This document shows positions 10,501 to 18,352 of a DNA stretch of 64,000 nt, piece by piece. The notes under the pieces are model-generated. The model did no database searches and was not told where the DNA came from. It saw nothing but the letters and a program-made list of their open reading frames with translations. Location: positions 5,435,001-5,499,000 of the forward strand of contig NZ_CP015849.1 of the NCBI RefSeq assembly GCF_001654495.1, in the 5' to 3' direction. A program made the position numbers and the translations under genes. The stretch comes from Streptomyces sp. SAT1. Lineage in GTDB: Bacteria; Actinomycetota; Actinomycetes; Streptomycetales; Streptomycetaceae. Position 1 is the stretch's first letter; every line of letters starts with the position of its first letter.

Positions 10501-13030
10501 GGAGCTGAAGACGACCATCAACACGATGGTCGACCAGCTGTCCAGCTTCGCCGAGGAGGTCTCGCGCGTGGCCCGCGAGGTGGGCACCGAGGGGCAGCTC
10601 GGCGGCCAGGCGCGGGTGCGGGACGTCGACGGCACCTGGCGGGACCTGACCGAGTCGGTGAACGAGATGGCCGGGAACCTGACCCGGCAGGTGCGGGCCA
10701 TCGCGCGCGTGGCGACCGCCGTGACCCGCGGCGACCTCAACCTGAAGATCGACGTGGACGCCTCCGGGGAGATCCAGGAGGTCCAGGACTCGATCAACAA
10801 GATGATCGCCAATCTGCGCGACACCACGATCGCCAACAAGGAACAGGACTGGCTCAAGGGCAATCTGGCCCGGATCTCCGCGCTGATGCAGGGCCGCCGC
10901 GACCTGGTGGACGTGGCCTCGCTGATCATGAGCGAGCTGACGCCGGTGGTCTCCGCGCAGCACGGCGCCTTCTTCGTCGCCATGCCGCTCGCCGACGACA
11001 AGGACCTCGGCGGTGACCAGGAGGACGCCTACGAGCTGCGGATGCTCGGCTCCTACGGCTACTCAATGGGCTCCATGCCGACCTCGTTCCGGCCCGGTGA
11101 GGCGCTGATCGGGACGGCCGCCGAGGAGAAGCGCACGATCCTGGTGGAGCGGGCGCCCAGCGGCTATCTGAAGATCTCCTCCGGGCTCGGCGAGGCGCCG
11201 CCCGCGCAGGTGATCGTGCTGCCGGTGCTGTTCGAGGGCAAGGTGCTGGGCGTGATCGAGCTGGCGTCGTTCACGCCGTTCACGCACATCCAGAAGGACT
11301 TCCTCAACCAGATCGCGGAGATGATCGCGACCAGCGTCAACACCATCTCCGTCAACACCAAGACCGAGCAGCTGCTCAAGCAGTCCCAGGAGCTGACCGA
11401 GCAACTGCGCCTGCGCTCCGAGGAGCTGGAGCAGCGGCAGAAGGCGCTCCAGGCGTCCAACGCCGAACTGGAGGAGAAGGCCGAGCTGCTGGCCCAGCAG
11501 AACCGCGACATCGAGGCGAAGAACTCCGAGATCGAGGAGGCCCGGCAGGTCCTGGAGGAGCGCGCCGAGCAGCTCGCGGTGTCCATGCGCTACCGCAGCG
11601 AGTTCCTGGCCAACATGTCGCACGAGCTGCGTACGCCGCTGAACTCGCTGCTGATCCTGGCCAAGCTGCTCGCCGACAACGCGGAGGGCAACCTCTCCCC
11701 GAAGCAGGTGGAGTTCGCCGAGACGATCCACGGCGCGGGCTCGGACCTGCTCCAGCTGATCAACGACATCCTGGACCTGGCGAAGGTCGAGGCGGGCAAG
11801 ATGGATGTCTCCCCGACGCGCATCGCCCTCGTCGAGCTGATCGACTACGTGGAGGCCACCTTCCGGCCGCTGACCGCGGAGAAGGGCCTTGACCTGTCGG
11901 TGCGGGTGTCGCCGGAGCTGCCGGCCACGCTGCACACCGACGAGCAGCGGCTCCTCCAGGTGCTGCGCAATCTGCTGTCCAACGCGGTGAAGTTCACCGA
12001 CTCGGGCTCCGTCGAGCTGGTCATCCGGCCCGCGCGCGGTGATGTGCCGCAGGCGATCCGGGAACAGCTGCTGGAGGTCGGCTCGCTGTCCGATCCGGAC
12101 ATGGAGATGATCGCGTTCTCGGTGACCGACACCGGTATCGGCATCGCGGCCAGCAAGATGGGTGTGATCTTCGAGGCGTTCAAGCAGGCCGACGGCACCA
12201 CCAGCCGCAAGTACGGCGGTACGGGCCTGGGGCTGTCCATCTCGCGGGAGATCGCGCAGCTGCTGGGCGGCGAGATCCACGCCCAGAGTGAGCCCGGCCG
12301 CGGCTCCACGTTCACGCTCTATCTGCCGCTGCACCCGGGGGACCTGCCGCCGCACGGCTACCAGCAGCCGGTGTCCGCCCTGGACACCGACGACCTGGTG
12401 GAGGCCGGCGAGCCGCAGCTGACCGAGCTGCCCGGCGTGTCGCACGCCTCCGAGCTGTCGGCGGCCCAGGTCGAGACACCGGCCGAGGTGAAGTCGTACC
12501 AGGAGACGCAGAACGGCGCCGCCGCGCTGTTCCGGCGCCGCCGCAGGGCGCTGCCCGCCGCCGGGCAGCAGGGGCCCGAGGACGGGCCGGAGCAGTGGTC
12601 GCCGCAGATCGCGGAGCCGTCCGGGACGCCGCAGCAGAACCGGGACGTGCGGTTCGGCGGCGAGAAGGTGCTCATCGTCGACGACGACATCCGCAACGTC
12701 TTCGCGCTGACCAGCGTCCTGGAGCAGCACGGTCTGTCGGTGCTGTACGCCGAGAACGGCCGGGAGGGCATCGAGGTCCTGGAGCAGCACGACGACGTGG
12801 CGGTGGTGCTGATGGACATCATGATGCCGGAGATGGACGGGTACGCGACGACCACGGCGATCCGCAGGATGCCGCAGTTCGCGGGGCTGCCGATCATCGC
12901 GCTGACCGCGAAGGCCATGAAGGGCGACCGGGAGAAGGCGATCGAGTCGGGCGCCTCCGACTATGTGACCAAACCGGTCGATCCCGATCATCTGCTGGGC
13001 GTGATGCGGCACTGGATGGGCGAGGAGTGA
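7505..13030 (+). CDS. osaA: OsaA: giant multi-HAMP hybrid histidine kinase
   Basis: A 1841-residue soluble hybrid sensor kinase for osmotic adaptation. The GTG start at 7505 follows gggaggg by about 5 nt; the frame is open further upstream. After a divergent HAMP-like segment come ten tandem units of 92 residues (about 187-1106), each with the core EVTRVAREVGTEG-LGGQA and TVNTMVDQLS. They are followed by a GAF domain (about 1115-1280), a long coiled coil (1282-1362), HisKA with the phospho-acceptor in MSHELRTPL (His about 1373), HATPase (NLLSNAVKF, DTGIGI, GGTGLGLSI) and a C-terminal receiver domain with phosphorylatable Asp about 1771 in VVLMDIMMP. There is no transmembrane helix, so sensing is internal. 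The neighbour osaB encodes the cognate regulator. No DNA-binding domain. Confidence 0.93.
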   Translation: MESGAATRGTKTRAKGGQSGQSLSSRRTPRGATTTVDTAALNRLLAALVGMRDGNFRKRLTVSGDGVMSEIAAVFNEVADRNLHLTGELSRVRRVVGREGKLTERLETGACEGSWVAAIENSNALVDDLVRPVSEVGRVLSAVAEGDLSPRMELRTQAPEGAGHPLRGEFLKVGRTVNNLVDQLSAFTDEVTRVASEVGTEGKLGGQARVRGLSGSWKDLTDSVNTMASRLTAQVRDIALVTTAVAKGDLSRKVTVDVAGEMLELKNTVNTMVDQLSAFSSEVTRVAREVGTDGILGGQAHVPGVDGTWKELTDSVNLMAGNLTAQVRGIAQVTTAVANGDLSQKVTVPARGEVARLAETINQMTETLRIFADEVTRVANEVGAEGRLGGQAIVPGVAGTWKDLTDSVNTVFRNLTTQVRDIAAVTTAVASGDLSQKVTVDVAGEMLELKNTVNTMVDQLSAFGAEVTRVAREIGVEGELGGQAQVPGAAGTWKDLTDSVNTAFRNLTGQVRNIAQVTTAVANGDLSQKVTVDVSGEMLQLKNTVNTMVDQLSSFADQVTRMARDVGTEGRLGGQARVDGVSGTWKELTDSVNSMASNLTGQVRNIAQVTTAVARGDLSQKIDVDARGEILELKNTINTMVDQLSAFADQVTKVAREVGTEGRLGGQAQVPGVAGVWRDLTDSVNGMAGNLTSQVRNIAQVATAVARGDLSQKITVDARGEIQELKNTLNTMVDQLSSFAQEVTRVAREVGTEGILGGQAEVQGVAGTWKDLTQSVNFMANNLTIQVRNIAEVTTAVAKGDLSKKITVDAKGEILELVTTVNTMVDQLSSFAEQVTRVAREVGTEGILGGQAHVRGVVGIWKDLSDNVNLMANNLTMQVRNISQVAAAVANGDLTRTVTIEARGEVAQLADTFNTMVKTLSSFADQVTKVAREVGTDGILGGQAYVPGVAGTWKDLTESVNQMASNLTGQVRNIAMVTTAIAKGDLTKKIDIDARGEILELKTTINTMVDQLSSFAEEVSRVAREVGTEGQLGGQARVRDVDGTWRDLTESVNEMAGNLTRQVRAIARVATAVTRGDLNLKIDVDASGEIQEVQDSINKMIANLRDTTIANKEQDWLKGNLARISALMQGRRDLVDVASLIMSELTPVVSAQHGAFFVAMPLADDKDLGGDQEDAYELRMLGSYGYSMGSMPTSFRPGEALIGTAAEEKRTILVERAPSGYLKISSGLGEAPPAQVIVLPVLFEGKVLGVIELASFTPFTHIQKDFLNQIAEMIATSVNTISVNTKTEQLLKQSQELTEQLRLRSEELEQRQKALQASNAELEEKAELLAQQNRDIEAKNSEIEEARQVLEERAEQLAVSMRYRSEFLANMSHELRTPLNSLLILAKLLADNAEGNLSPKQVEFAETIHGAGSDLLQLINDILDLAKVEAGKMDVSPTRIALVELIDYVEATFRPLTAEKGLDLSVRVSPELPATLHTDEQRLLQVLRNLLSNAVKFTDSGSVELVIRPARGDVPQAIREQLLEVGSLSDPDMEMIAFSVTDTGIGIAASKMGVIFEAFKQADGTTSRKYGGTGLGLSISREIAQLLGGEIHAQSEPGRGSTFTLYLPLHPGDLPPHGYQQPVSALDTDDLVEAGEPQLTELPGVSHASELSAAQVETPAEVKSYQETQNGAAALFRRRRRALPAAGQQGPEDGPEQWSPQIAEPSGTPQQNRDVRFGGEKVLIVDDDIRNVFALTSVLEQHGLSVLYAENGREGIEVLEQHDDVAVVLMDIMMPEMDGYATTTAIRRMPQFAGLPIIALTAKAMKGDREKAIESGASDYVTKPVDPDHLLGVMRHWMGEE
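8063..10822 (+). repeat. Ten in-frame 276-bp tandem repeats (HAMP units)
   Basis: The interval divides exactly into ten units of 276 bp, each encoding 92 residues; the same boundary (ttc + gcc/acc gac/gag gag) recurs at 8063, 8339 and so on to 10547. Each unit encodes one poly-HAMP module. DNA identity between units is high, including long identical runs such as aacaccgtcaacacgatggt, so recombination between units could change repeat number. Confidence 0.9.
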
Positions 13031-13345
13031 CACGGTTGCGGGGCCCGCGGTGATCCGGGTCCCGGTTCCGGGAACTTTCCCGGACAGCCGGGAGTTGTCG
13101 GTTCGGGGTCCCCGATGCCGTGTAGAGACACGGGATTCGGGGAACCTTCTGGTCTCGCGTCGCGTTTCCGCTGCGTGCACTGTGACATCGCGGTGACAGG
13201 GTGTGGTGACAGGCGGGGTGCGGCTACGATGACCGGCACAAGGACGGGCGGCGCAAGGAAGTCGTCCCCTGGGGCGGCACTCACCGGTGCTGCCCCGATT
13301 CCTGCGGACAGGGGCGGCCCCAAGCCGGGGCGAGGAGGGCGGGCC
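13031..13345. other. osaA-osaB intergenic region
   Basis: 315 bp without a credible gene. It ends in the ggaggg ribosome-binding site of osaB at about 13334. A small GC-rich dyad (ggtcccggttccgggaac) lies near 13058. A separate osaB promoter is likely, since the gap is too long for translational coupling, but no specific hexamers could be assigned. Confidence 0.5.
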
Positions 13346-14026
13346 ATGGTGCAGAAGGCCAAGATCCTCCTGGTCGATGACCGGCCGGAGAATCTGCTGG
13401 CGCTGGAGGCCATCCTCTCCGCGCTCGATCAGACGCTGGTGCGGGCATCGTCCGGGGAGGAAGCGCTCAAAGCGCTGCTCACGGACGACTTCGCGGTCAT
13501 TCTGCTGGACGTCCAGATGCCGGGCATGGACGGTTTCGAGACGGCCGCGCACATCAAGCGGCGGGAGCGGACCCGGGACATCCCGATCATCTTCCTCACC
13601 GCGATCAACCACGGACCGCACCACACCTTCCGCGGCTACGCGGCGGGCGCGGTGGACTACATCTCCAAGCCGTTCGACCCGTGGGTGCTGCGCGCCAAGG
13701 TCTCCGTCTTCGTCGATCTGTACATGAAGAACTGCCAGCTGAAGGAGCAGGCGGCGCTGCTGCGGCTCCAGCTGGAGGGCGGCGGCCGGGGCGCCGTCGG
13801 CGAGGGCAAGGAGGCGGCCGGACTGCTCGCCGAGCTGTCCGCGCGCCTGGCCGCGGTCGAGGAGCAGGCGGAGGCGCTGTCCAAGCAGCTCGACGACGAC
13901 TCGGCGGACGCCGCGGCGGTGGCGACCGCGGCCCATCTGGAGCGCAAGCTCACCGGTCTGCGCCGCGCACTGGACGCGCTGGAGCCGGGCACGGGCAGCG
14001 CCTCCTCGCTCCCGTCGCAGAACTGA
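13346..14026 (+). CDS. osaB: OsaB: response regulator with C-terminal coiled coil
   Basis: A 226-residue response regulator. The receiver domain occupies residues 1-125, with acidic pocket VDDRP, phospho-acceptor Asp55 in ILLDVQMPGMDG, conserved Thr in FLTAIN and Lys in SKPFDP. The rest (130-226) is an Ala/Glu/Leu-rich coiled coil with no recognisable DNA-binding fold. The start is ATG 13346, preceded by gaggaggg; an upstream extension in the same frame lacks such a site. In S. coelicolor OsaB is required for aerial growth and osmoadaptation and pairs with OsaA. The lack of a winged helix suggests that output is by protein-protein interaction. Confidence 0.9.
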   Translation: MVQKAKILLVDDRPENLLALEAILSALDQTLVRASSGEEALKALLTDDFAVILLDVQMPGMDGFETAAHIKRRERTRDIPIIFLTAINHGPHHTFRGYAAGAVDYISKPFDPWVLRAKVSVFVDLYMKNCQLKEQAALLRLQLEGGGRGAVGEGKEAAGLLAELSARLAAVEEQAEALSKQLDDDSADAAAVATAAHLERKLTGLRRALDALEPGTGSASSLPSQN

Positions 14027-14194
14027 CGGCCACCGGCGGCGCGTTGGGGCCGCCGGGCGGAGCCGGGGGGAGCGCCCACCGGGCGTCCGGGGCGTGGCCG
14101 TACGGCATGTGAGCCCTGGTCAACTGCCGCAACGACAGCCACGACACGAACGGGTGAAGCAGAGGGCACACGTGTCCGGCGCCGCCTCCGGCGG

Positions 14195-14200
14195 TAATCT
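14195..14200 (+). promoter_or_regulatory. -10-like TAATCT, leaderless-type promoter of ftsK
   Basis: TAATCT ends 7 nt before the ftsK ATG and no Shine-Dalgarno sequence is present, so transcription probably starts at or next to the start codon. A good -35 box is not obvious. Confidence 0.5.
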
Positions 14201-14207
14201 CGCCCCT

Positions 14208-17060
14208 ATGGCCTCACGTCCCTCCGCAGCCAACAAGCCGCCCGCGAAGAAGGCGGCCGCTTCCGCGAAGGCTCCGGCGAAGAAGGCCGCCGCCAAAAAA
14301 GCCCCGGCCAAGAAGGCTCCCGCGAAGAAGGCACCCGCCAGGAAAGCCGCCGCGGCCAGGCCCGCGCCCCGGCCGGCGCCGAACCCCACCGGGGGCGTGC
14401 TCCGCGTCGTACGCGCCCTCTGGCTCGGCCTCGCGCACGCCGTCGGCGCCGTCTTCCGCGGCATAGGGCAGGGCGCGAAGAACCTCGACCCCGCGCACCG
14501 CAAGGACGGCATCGCCCTGCTGCTGCTCGCCGTCGCGCTGATCGTCGCCGCCGGCACCTGGGCCGATCTGCGCGGTCCCGTGGGCGACCTGGTCGAGATC
14601 CTGGTCACCGGCGCCTTCGGGCGGCTCGACCTGCTGGTGCCGATCCTCGTCGGGATCATCGCCGTCCGCTTCATCCGGCACCCGGAGAAACCCGAGGCCA
14701 ACGGCCGGATCGTGATCGGCCTGTCGGCGCTCGTCCTCGGCGTGCTCGGCCAGGTGCACATCGCCTGCGGCTCGCCCGCCCGCAGCGAGGGCATGCAGGC
14801 GATAAGGGACGCCGGAGGTCTCATCGGCTGGGGCGCGGCGACCCCGCTGACGTACGCCATGGGCGAGGTGCTGGCCGTCCCGCTGCTGGTACTGCTGACC
14901 GTGTTCGGACTGCTGGTCGTCACCGCCACCCCCGTCAACGCCATCCCGCAGCGGCTGCGGCTGCTCGGCGTGAAGCTGGGCCTGCTGCCCGACCCGGAGG
15001 ACTACGAGGACGCCGGGTACGGCGAGTACGGCGAGTACAGCGAGGACGACGCGCGCTACGACGAGCAGTGGCGCGAGGCCCTGCCCGCGCGCCCCCGCAA
15101 GCGCCGCAGCGCCCCCCAGGACCAGGGCTACGACCCCGAGAGCGCCGAGCAGGAGGCGCTCGCCAAGCGGCGCGGCCGGCCCCGGCGCTCCGCCGTGCCG
15201 CAGCCCGACATGGAACGGCAGATGGACGCGGTGGACGTGGCCGCCGCTGCCGCCGCCGCGCTCGACGGCGCCGTCCTGCACGGCATGCCGCCCTCCCCGG
15301 TGGTGGCCGACCTCACCCAGGGCGTCACCGTCGGCGACCGCGCCGAGACCCCCACCCCCACGCCCACCCCGGTCCCGGCCGCCCGCCCCGAGCAGGACGC
15401 GCCCGCCGCGCGCCCCCCGGGCGAGCCGGCGCCGAGCGGTGCCACGGCGGGCCCCACCGGAGCGGGCGCCCCCGCGCGCCCGGCGGCCGGCAAGCCGCCC
15501 GCCGGGGTCCCCGACCTCACCAAGGCCCCGCCCGCCCAGACCCACGACCTGCCGCCGCGCGCCGAACAGCTCCAGCTCTCCGGCGACATCACCTACGCCC
15601 GGCCGTCCCTGGACCTGCTGGAGCGGGGCGGCCCCGGCAAGGCGCGCAGCGCCGCGAACGACGCCATAGTGCACGCGCTGACCACCGTCTTCACCGAGTT
15701 CAAGGTCGACGCGCGCGTCACCGGCTTCACCCGCGGCCCGACGGTCACCCGCTACGAGGTCGAACTCGGCCCGGCCGTGAAGGTCGAGCGGATCACCGCG
15801 CTGGCCAAGAACATCGCCTACGCCGTCGCCAGCCCGGACGTGCGGATCATCAGCCCGATCCCCGGCAAGTCGGCGGTCGGCATCGAGATCCCCAACACCG
15901 ACCGGGAGATGGTCAACCTCGGTGACGTGCTGCGCCTGGCGGCCGCGGCCGAGGACGACCACCCGATGCTCGTCGCGCTCGGCAAGGACGTCGAGGGCGG
16001 CTATGTGATGGCCAACATCGCGAAGATGCCGCACATCCTGGTGGCCGGTGCCACCGGCTCCGGCAAGTCGTCCTGCATCAACTGCCTGATCACCTCGATC
16101 ATGATGCGGGCGACCCCGGAGGACGTCCGCATGGTCCTGGTCGACCCCAAGCGCGTCGAGCTGACCGCGTACGAGGGCATCCCGCACCTGATCACGCCGA
16201 TCATCACCAACCCCAAGCGGGCCGCCGAGGCGCTCCAGTGGGTCGTGCGCGAGATGGACCTGCGCTACGACGACCTGGCCGCCTACGGCTTCCGGCACAT
16301 CGACGACTTCAACGCGGCCGTGCGCAGCGGCAAGGTGAAGTCCCCGGAGGGCAGCGAGCGCGAGCTGCAGCCGTACCCGTACCTGCTGGTGATCGTGGAC
16401 GAGCTGGCCGACCTGATGATGGTCGCGCCGCGCGACGTGGAGGACGCGATCGTGCGCATCACGCAGCTCGCGCGCGCGGCCGGCATCCACCTGGTGCTCG
16501 CCACCCAGCGGCCCTCGGTGGACGTCGTCACCGGTCTGATCAAGGCGAACGTGCCGTCCCGGCTGGCCTTCGCCACCTCCTCGCTCGCCGACAGCCGGGT
16601 CATCCTCGACCAGCCCGGCGCCGAGAAGCTGATCGGCAAGGGCGACGGGCTGTTCCTGCCGATGGGGGCGAGCAAGCCGACCCGGCTGCAGGGCGCCTTC
16701 GTCACCGAGGCCGAGGTCGGGGTGGTCGTCCAGCACTGCAAGGACCAGATGACGCCGGTGTTCCGGGACGACGTCGTCGTCGGCACCAAGCAGAAGAAGG
16801 AGATCGACGAGGACATCGGCGACGACCTCGACCTGCTGTGCCAGGCGGCCGAGCTGGTGGTCTCCACGCAGTTCGGGTCGACGTCCATGCTCCAGCGCAA
16901 GCTGCGCGTCGGCTTCGCCAAGGCCGGCCGGCTGATGGACCTGATGGAGTCGCGGAACATCGTCGGGCCCAGCGAGGGGTCCAAGGCGCGCGACGTGCTC
17001 GTGAAGGCCGACGAGCTCGACGGTGTGCTGGCCGTGATTCGGGGCGAGAGCGAGGGGTAG
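14208..17060 (+). CDS. ftsK: DNA translocase FtsK/SpoIIIE
   Basis: A 950-residue membrane-anchored DNA pump that clears chromosomes from sporulation septa. A Lys/Ala/Pro-rich start (residues 3-60) resembling a histone tail precedes about four transmembrane helices (about 100-250, e.g. IALLLLAVALIVAA). A Pro/Ala-rich linker (about 280-450) leads to the RecA-like motor, with Walker A GATGSGKSS near residue 612 and Walker B VIVDELADL near 725. The C-terminal gamma domain (about 874-945, QRKLRVGFAKAGRLMDLME) reads polar DNA motifs. The start is at MASRPSAAN, with no ribosome-binding site but a -10-like hexamer 7 nt upstream. The lysine-rich N-terminus could bind DNA non-specifically. Confidence 0.96.
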   Translation: MASRPSAANKPPAKKAAASAKAPAKKAAAKKAPAKKAPAKKAPARKAAAARPAPRPAPNPTGGVLRVVRALWLGLAHAVGAVFRGIGQGAKNLDPAHRKDGIALLLLAVALIVAAGTWADLRGPVGDLVEILVTGAFGRLDLLVPILVGIIAVRFIRHPEKPEANGRIVIGLSALVLGVLGQVHIACGSPARSEGMQAIRDAGGLIGWGAATPLTYAMGEVLAVPLLVLLTVFGLLVVTATPVNAIPQRLRLLGVKLGLLPDPEDYEDAGYGEYGEYSEDDARYDEQWREALPARPRKRRSAPQDQGYDPESAEQEALAKRRGRPRRSAVPQPDMERQMDAVDVAAAAAAALDGAVLHGMPPSPVVADLTQGVTVGDRAETPTPTPTPVPAARPEQDAPAARPPGEPAPSGATAGPTGAGAPARPAAGKPPAGVPDLTKAPPAQTHDLPPRAEQLQLSGDITYARPSLDLLERGGPGKARSAANDAIVHALTTVFTEFKVDARVTGFTRGPTVTRYEVELGPAVKVERITALAKNIAYAVASPDVRIISPIPGKSAVGIEIPNTDREMVNLGDVLRLAAAAEDDHPMLVALGKDVEGGYVMANIAKMPHILVAGATGSGKSSCINCLITSIMMRATPEDVRMVLVDPKRVELTAYEGIPHLITPIITNPKRAAEALQWVVREMDLRYDDLAAYGFRHIDDFNAAVRSGKVKSPEGSERELQPYPYLLVIVDELADLMMVAPRDVEDAIVRITQLARAAGIHLVLATQRPSVDVVTGLIKANVPSRLAFATSSLADSRVILDQPGAEKLIGKGDGLFLPMGASKPTRLQGAFVTEAEVGVVVQHCKDQMTPVFRDDVVVGTKQKKEIDEDIGDDLDLLCQAAELVVSTQFGSTSMLQRKLRVGFAKAGRLMDLMESRNIVGPSEGSKARDVLVKADELDGVLAVIRGESEG

Positions 17061-17393
17061 GCGCAAGGAGTCCGCCGGGGCCGACGGCCGCCCGGCGGAC
17101 ACCGGTGCCGCGAGCGGGCGGCGGGCGGGCCGCCCGGTGGTCCGGCCGGCCGGGGTCACCCGTCCGTGATCCACCCGTTAGCCGGCGCCGGGCAACCCTT
17201 TCGCCTGGCCGTACGTCAACGTGGGCAGGACACCGGATGCGGGTCCCCCCATCGGCTCCGCACCCGTCCCACCATCGGATTGTCCGGCCATTCCGATGGC
17301 GTACAAAGTACCGCCGCCGGGTCGCTCCACCCTTCGGCACACCCCTAGACTGAACCTCCAGCACAGGCGGCTACACGCTCGAAAGGCGCCCCC
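17061..17393. other. Intergenic region between ftsK and the RodZ-like gene
   Basis: 333 bp with no credible ORF. Just before the next gene a -10-like tagact sits at about 17346-17351, which would give a leader of roughly 35-40 nt containing the gaaagg ribosome-binding site. The first 100 bp are GC-rich and could form a terminator-like fold after ftsK, but no clean hairpin with a T-tract is seen. Confidence 0.4.
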
Positions 17394-18239
17394 GTGTCCA
17401 TCGGCAACTCCCCTGAAGACGAGCGTCCGTTCGAAGACGTTTCCGAGGAAGCCGGCCCCTCCGTCGGCCGATCCCTCAAGGACGCCCGGCTCGCCGCCGG
17501 GCTCACCGTCGACGAGGTCAGCACCGCCACCCGCGTCCGTATCGCCATCGTGCACGCCATCGAGGCCGACGACTTCGCCCCGTGCGGCGGGGACGTCTAC
17601 GCCCGGGGACACATCAGGGCCCTGGCGCGCGAGGTGGGCCTCGACCCCGCCCCGCTGCTCGCCCGCTTCGACGCCGGCCACGGCGGCCGCCCGGCGCCGA
17701 CCCCGGCCGCCCCGCTCTTCGAGGCGGAACGCATCCGCCCCGAGCGCCGCGGACCCAACTGGACCGCCGCCATGGTCGCCGCGATCGTCGTGGTCGTCGG
17801 CTTCGTCGGCTTCACCGCCTTCAAGGGCGGCGACGACGGCGACGCCAGTGCCAAGGCGCAGGCCGCCGAGGGCTCCACCGCCTCCACGAGCACCCCGCCC
17901 TCGCCCGCCCCCAAGCACACCAAGCCCGCCGACCCCAAGCCCGCGCCCTCGGACAGCGCCATCGCCGCCGCGCCCCAGGACAAGGTGACCGTCCAGGTCA
18001 GCGCGCCCGACGGCCGCAGCTGGGTCTCGGCCAAGGACCACAACGGCCGCATGCTCTTCGACGGCCTGCTGAACAAGGGCGAGTCCAAGACCTTCCAGGA
18101 CAGCACCAAGATCAACCTGATCCTGGGCGACGCCGGGGCGGTCCAGCTCTACGTCAACGGCAAGAAGATCGAGGACCAGTTCCAGTCGGGCGCGGTGGAA
18201 CGCCTCACGTACACCAAGGGCGACCCCCAGGTCGGGTGA
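17394..18239 (+). CDS. RodZ-like helix-turn-helix membrane protein (HTH_25 / DUF4115)
   Basis: A 281-residue single-pass protein. An N-terminal Xre-type HTH of the RodZ kind spans residues 22-90 (GRSLKDARLAAGLTVDEVS, then YARGHIRALAREVGLD). A transmembrane helix follows at about 123-140 (AAMVAAIVVVVGFVGFTAF), then a Ser/Thr/Pro/Lys linker and a C-terminal extracytoplasmic beta domain (about 198-275, VTVQVSAPDGRSWVSAKD). RodZ links the MreB cytoskeleton to the cell wall in rods. In Streptomyces a role in sporulation-wall assembly is plausible but inferred. The start is GTG 17394 behind gaaagg. It lies between ftsK and rimO, the usual actinobacterial order. Confidence 0.85.
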   Translation: MSIGNSPEDERPFEDVSEEAGPSVGRSLKDARLAAGLTVDEVSTATRVRIAIVHAIEADDFAPCGGDVYARGHIRALAREVGLDPAPLLARFDAGHGGRPAPTPAAPLFEAERIRPERRGPNWTAAMVAAIVVVVGFVGFTAFKGGDDGDASAKAQAAEGSTASTSTPPSPAPKHTKPADPKPAPSDSAIAAAPQDKVTVQVSAPDGRSWVSAKDHNGRMLFDGLLNKGESKTFQDSTKINLILGDAGAVQLYVNGKKIEDQFQSGAVERLTYTKGDPQVG

Positions 18240-18339
18240 CATCGCGACCGGCCCGCGACCGGGATCCCGCCAGGCAGGAGAAGACGGGATCGGCCACGCT
18301 CGGCCAACCCCGTCGACGTGGGGTGTCGGCGGGACAAAG

Positions 18340-18345
18340 TAGTCT
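18340..18345 (+). promoter_or_regulatory. -10-like TAGTCT, leaderless-type promoter of rimO
   Basis: TAGTCT ends 7 nt before the rimO ATG, which has no Shine-Dalgarno sequence. It fits the spacing seen before ftsK, miaB, dapF and others in this window. Confidence 0.5.
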
Positions 18346-18352
18346 TGAGCCC

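Noticed and set aside
8063..10822. Regularly spaced repeats resembling a CRISPR or satellite array
   Set aside because: The unit is 276 bp with no unique spacers and is an exact in-frame protein repeat (HAMP).
7229..10963. A 1244-codon minus-strand frame opposite osaA
   Set aside because: It repeats in step with the HAMP array (His/Gly/Leu/Arg-rich). It is the antisense of the tandem repeats, with no start signal.
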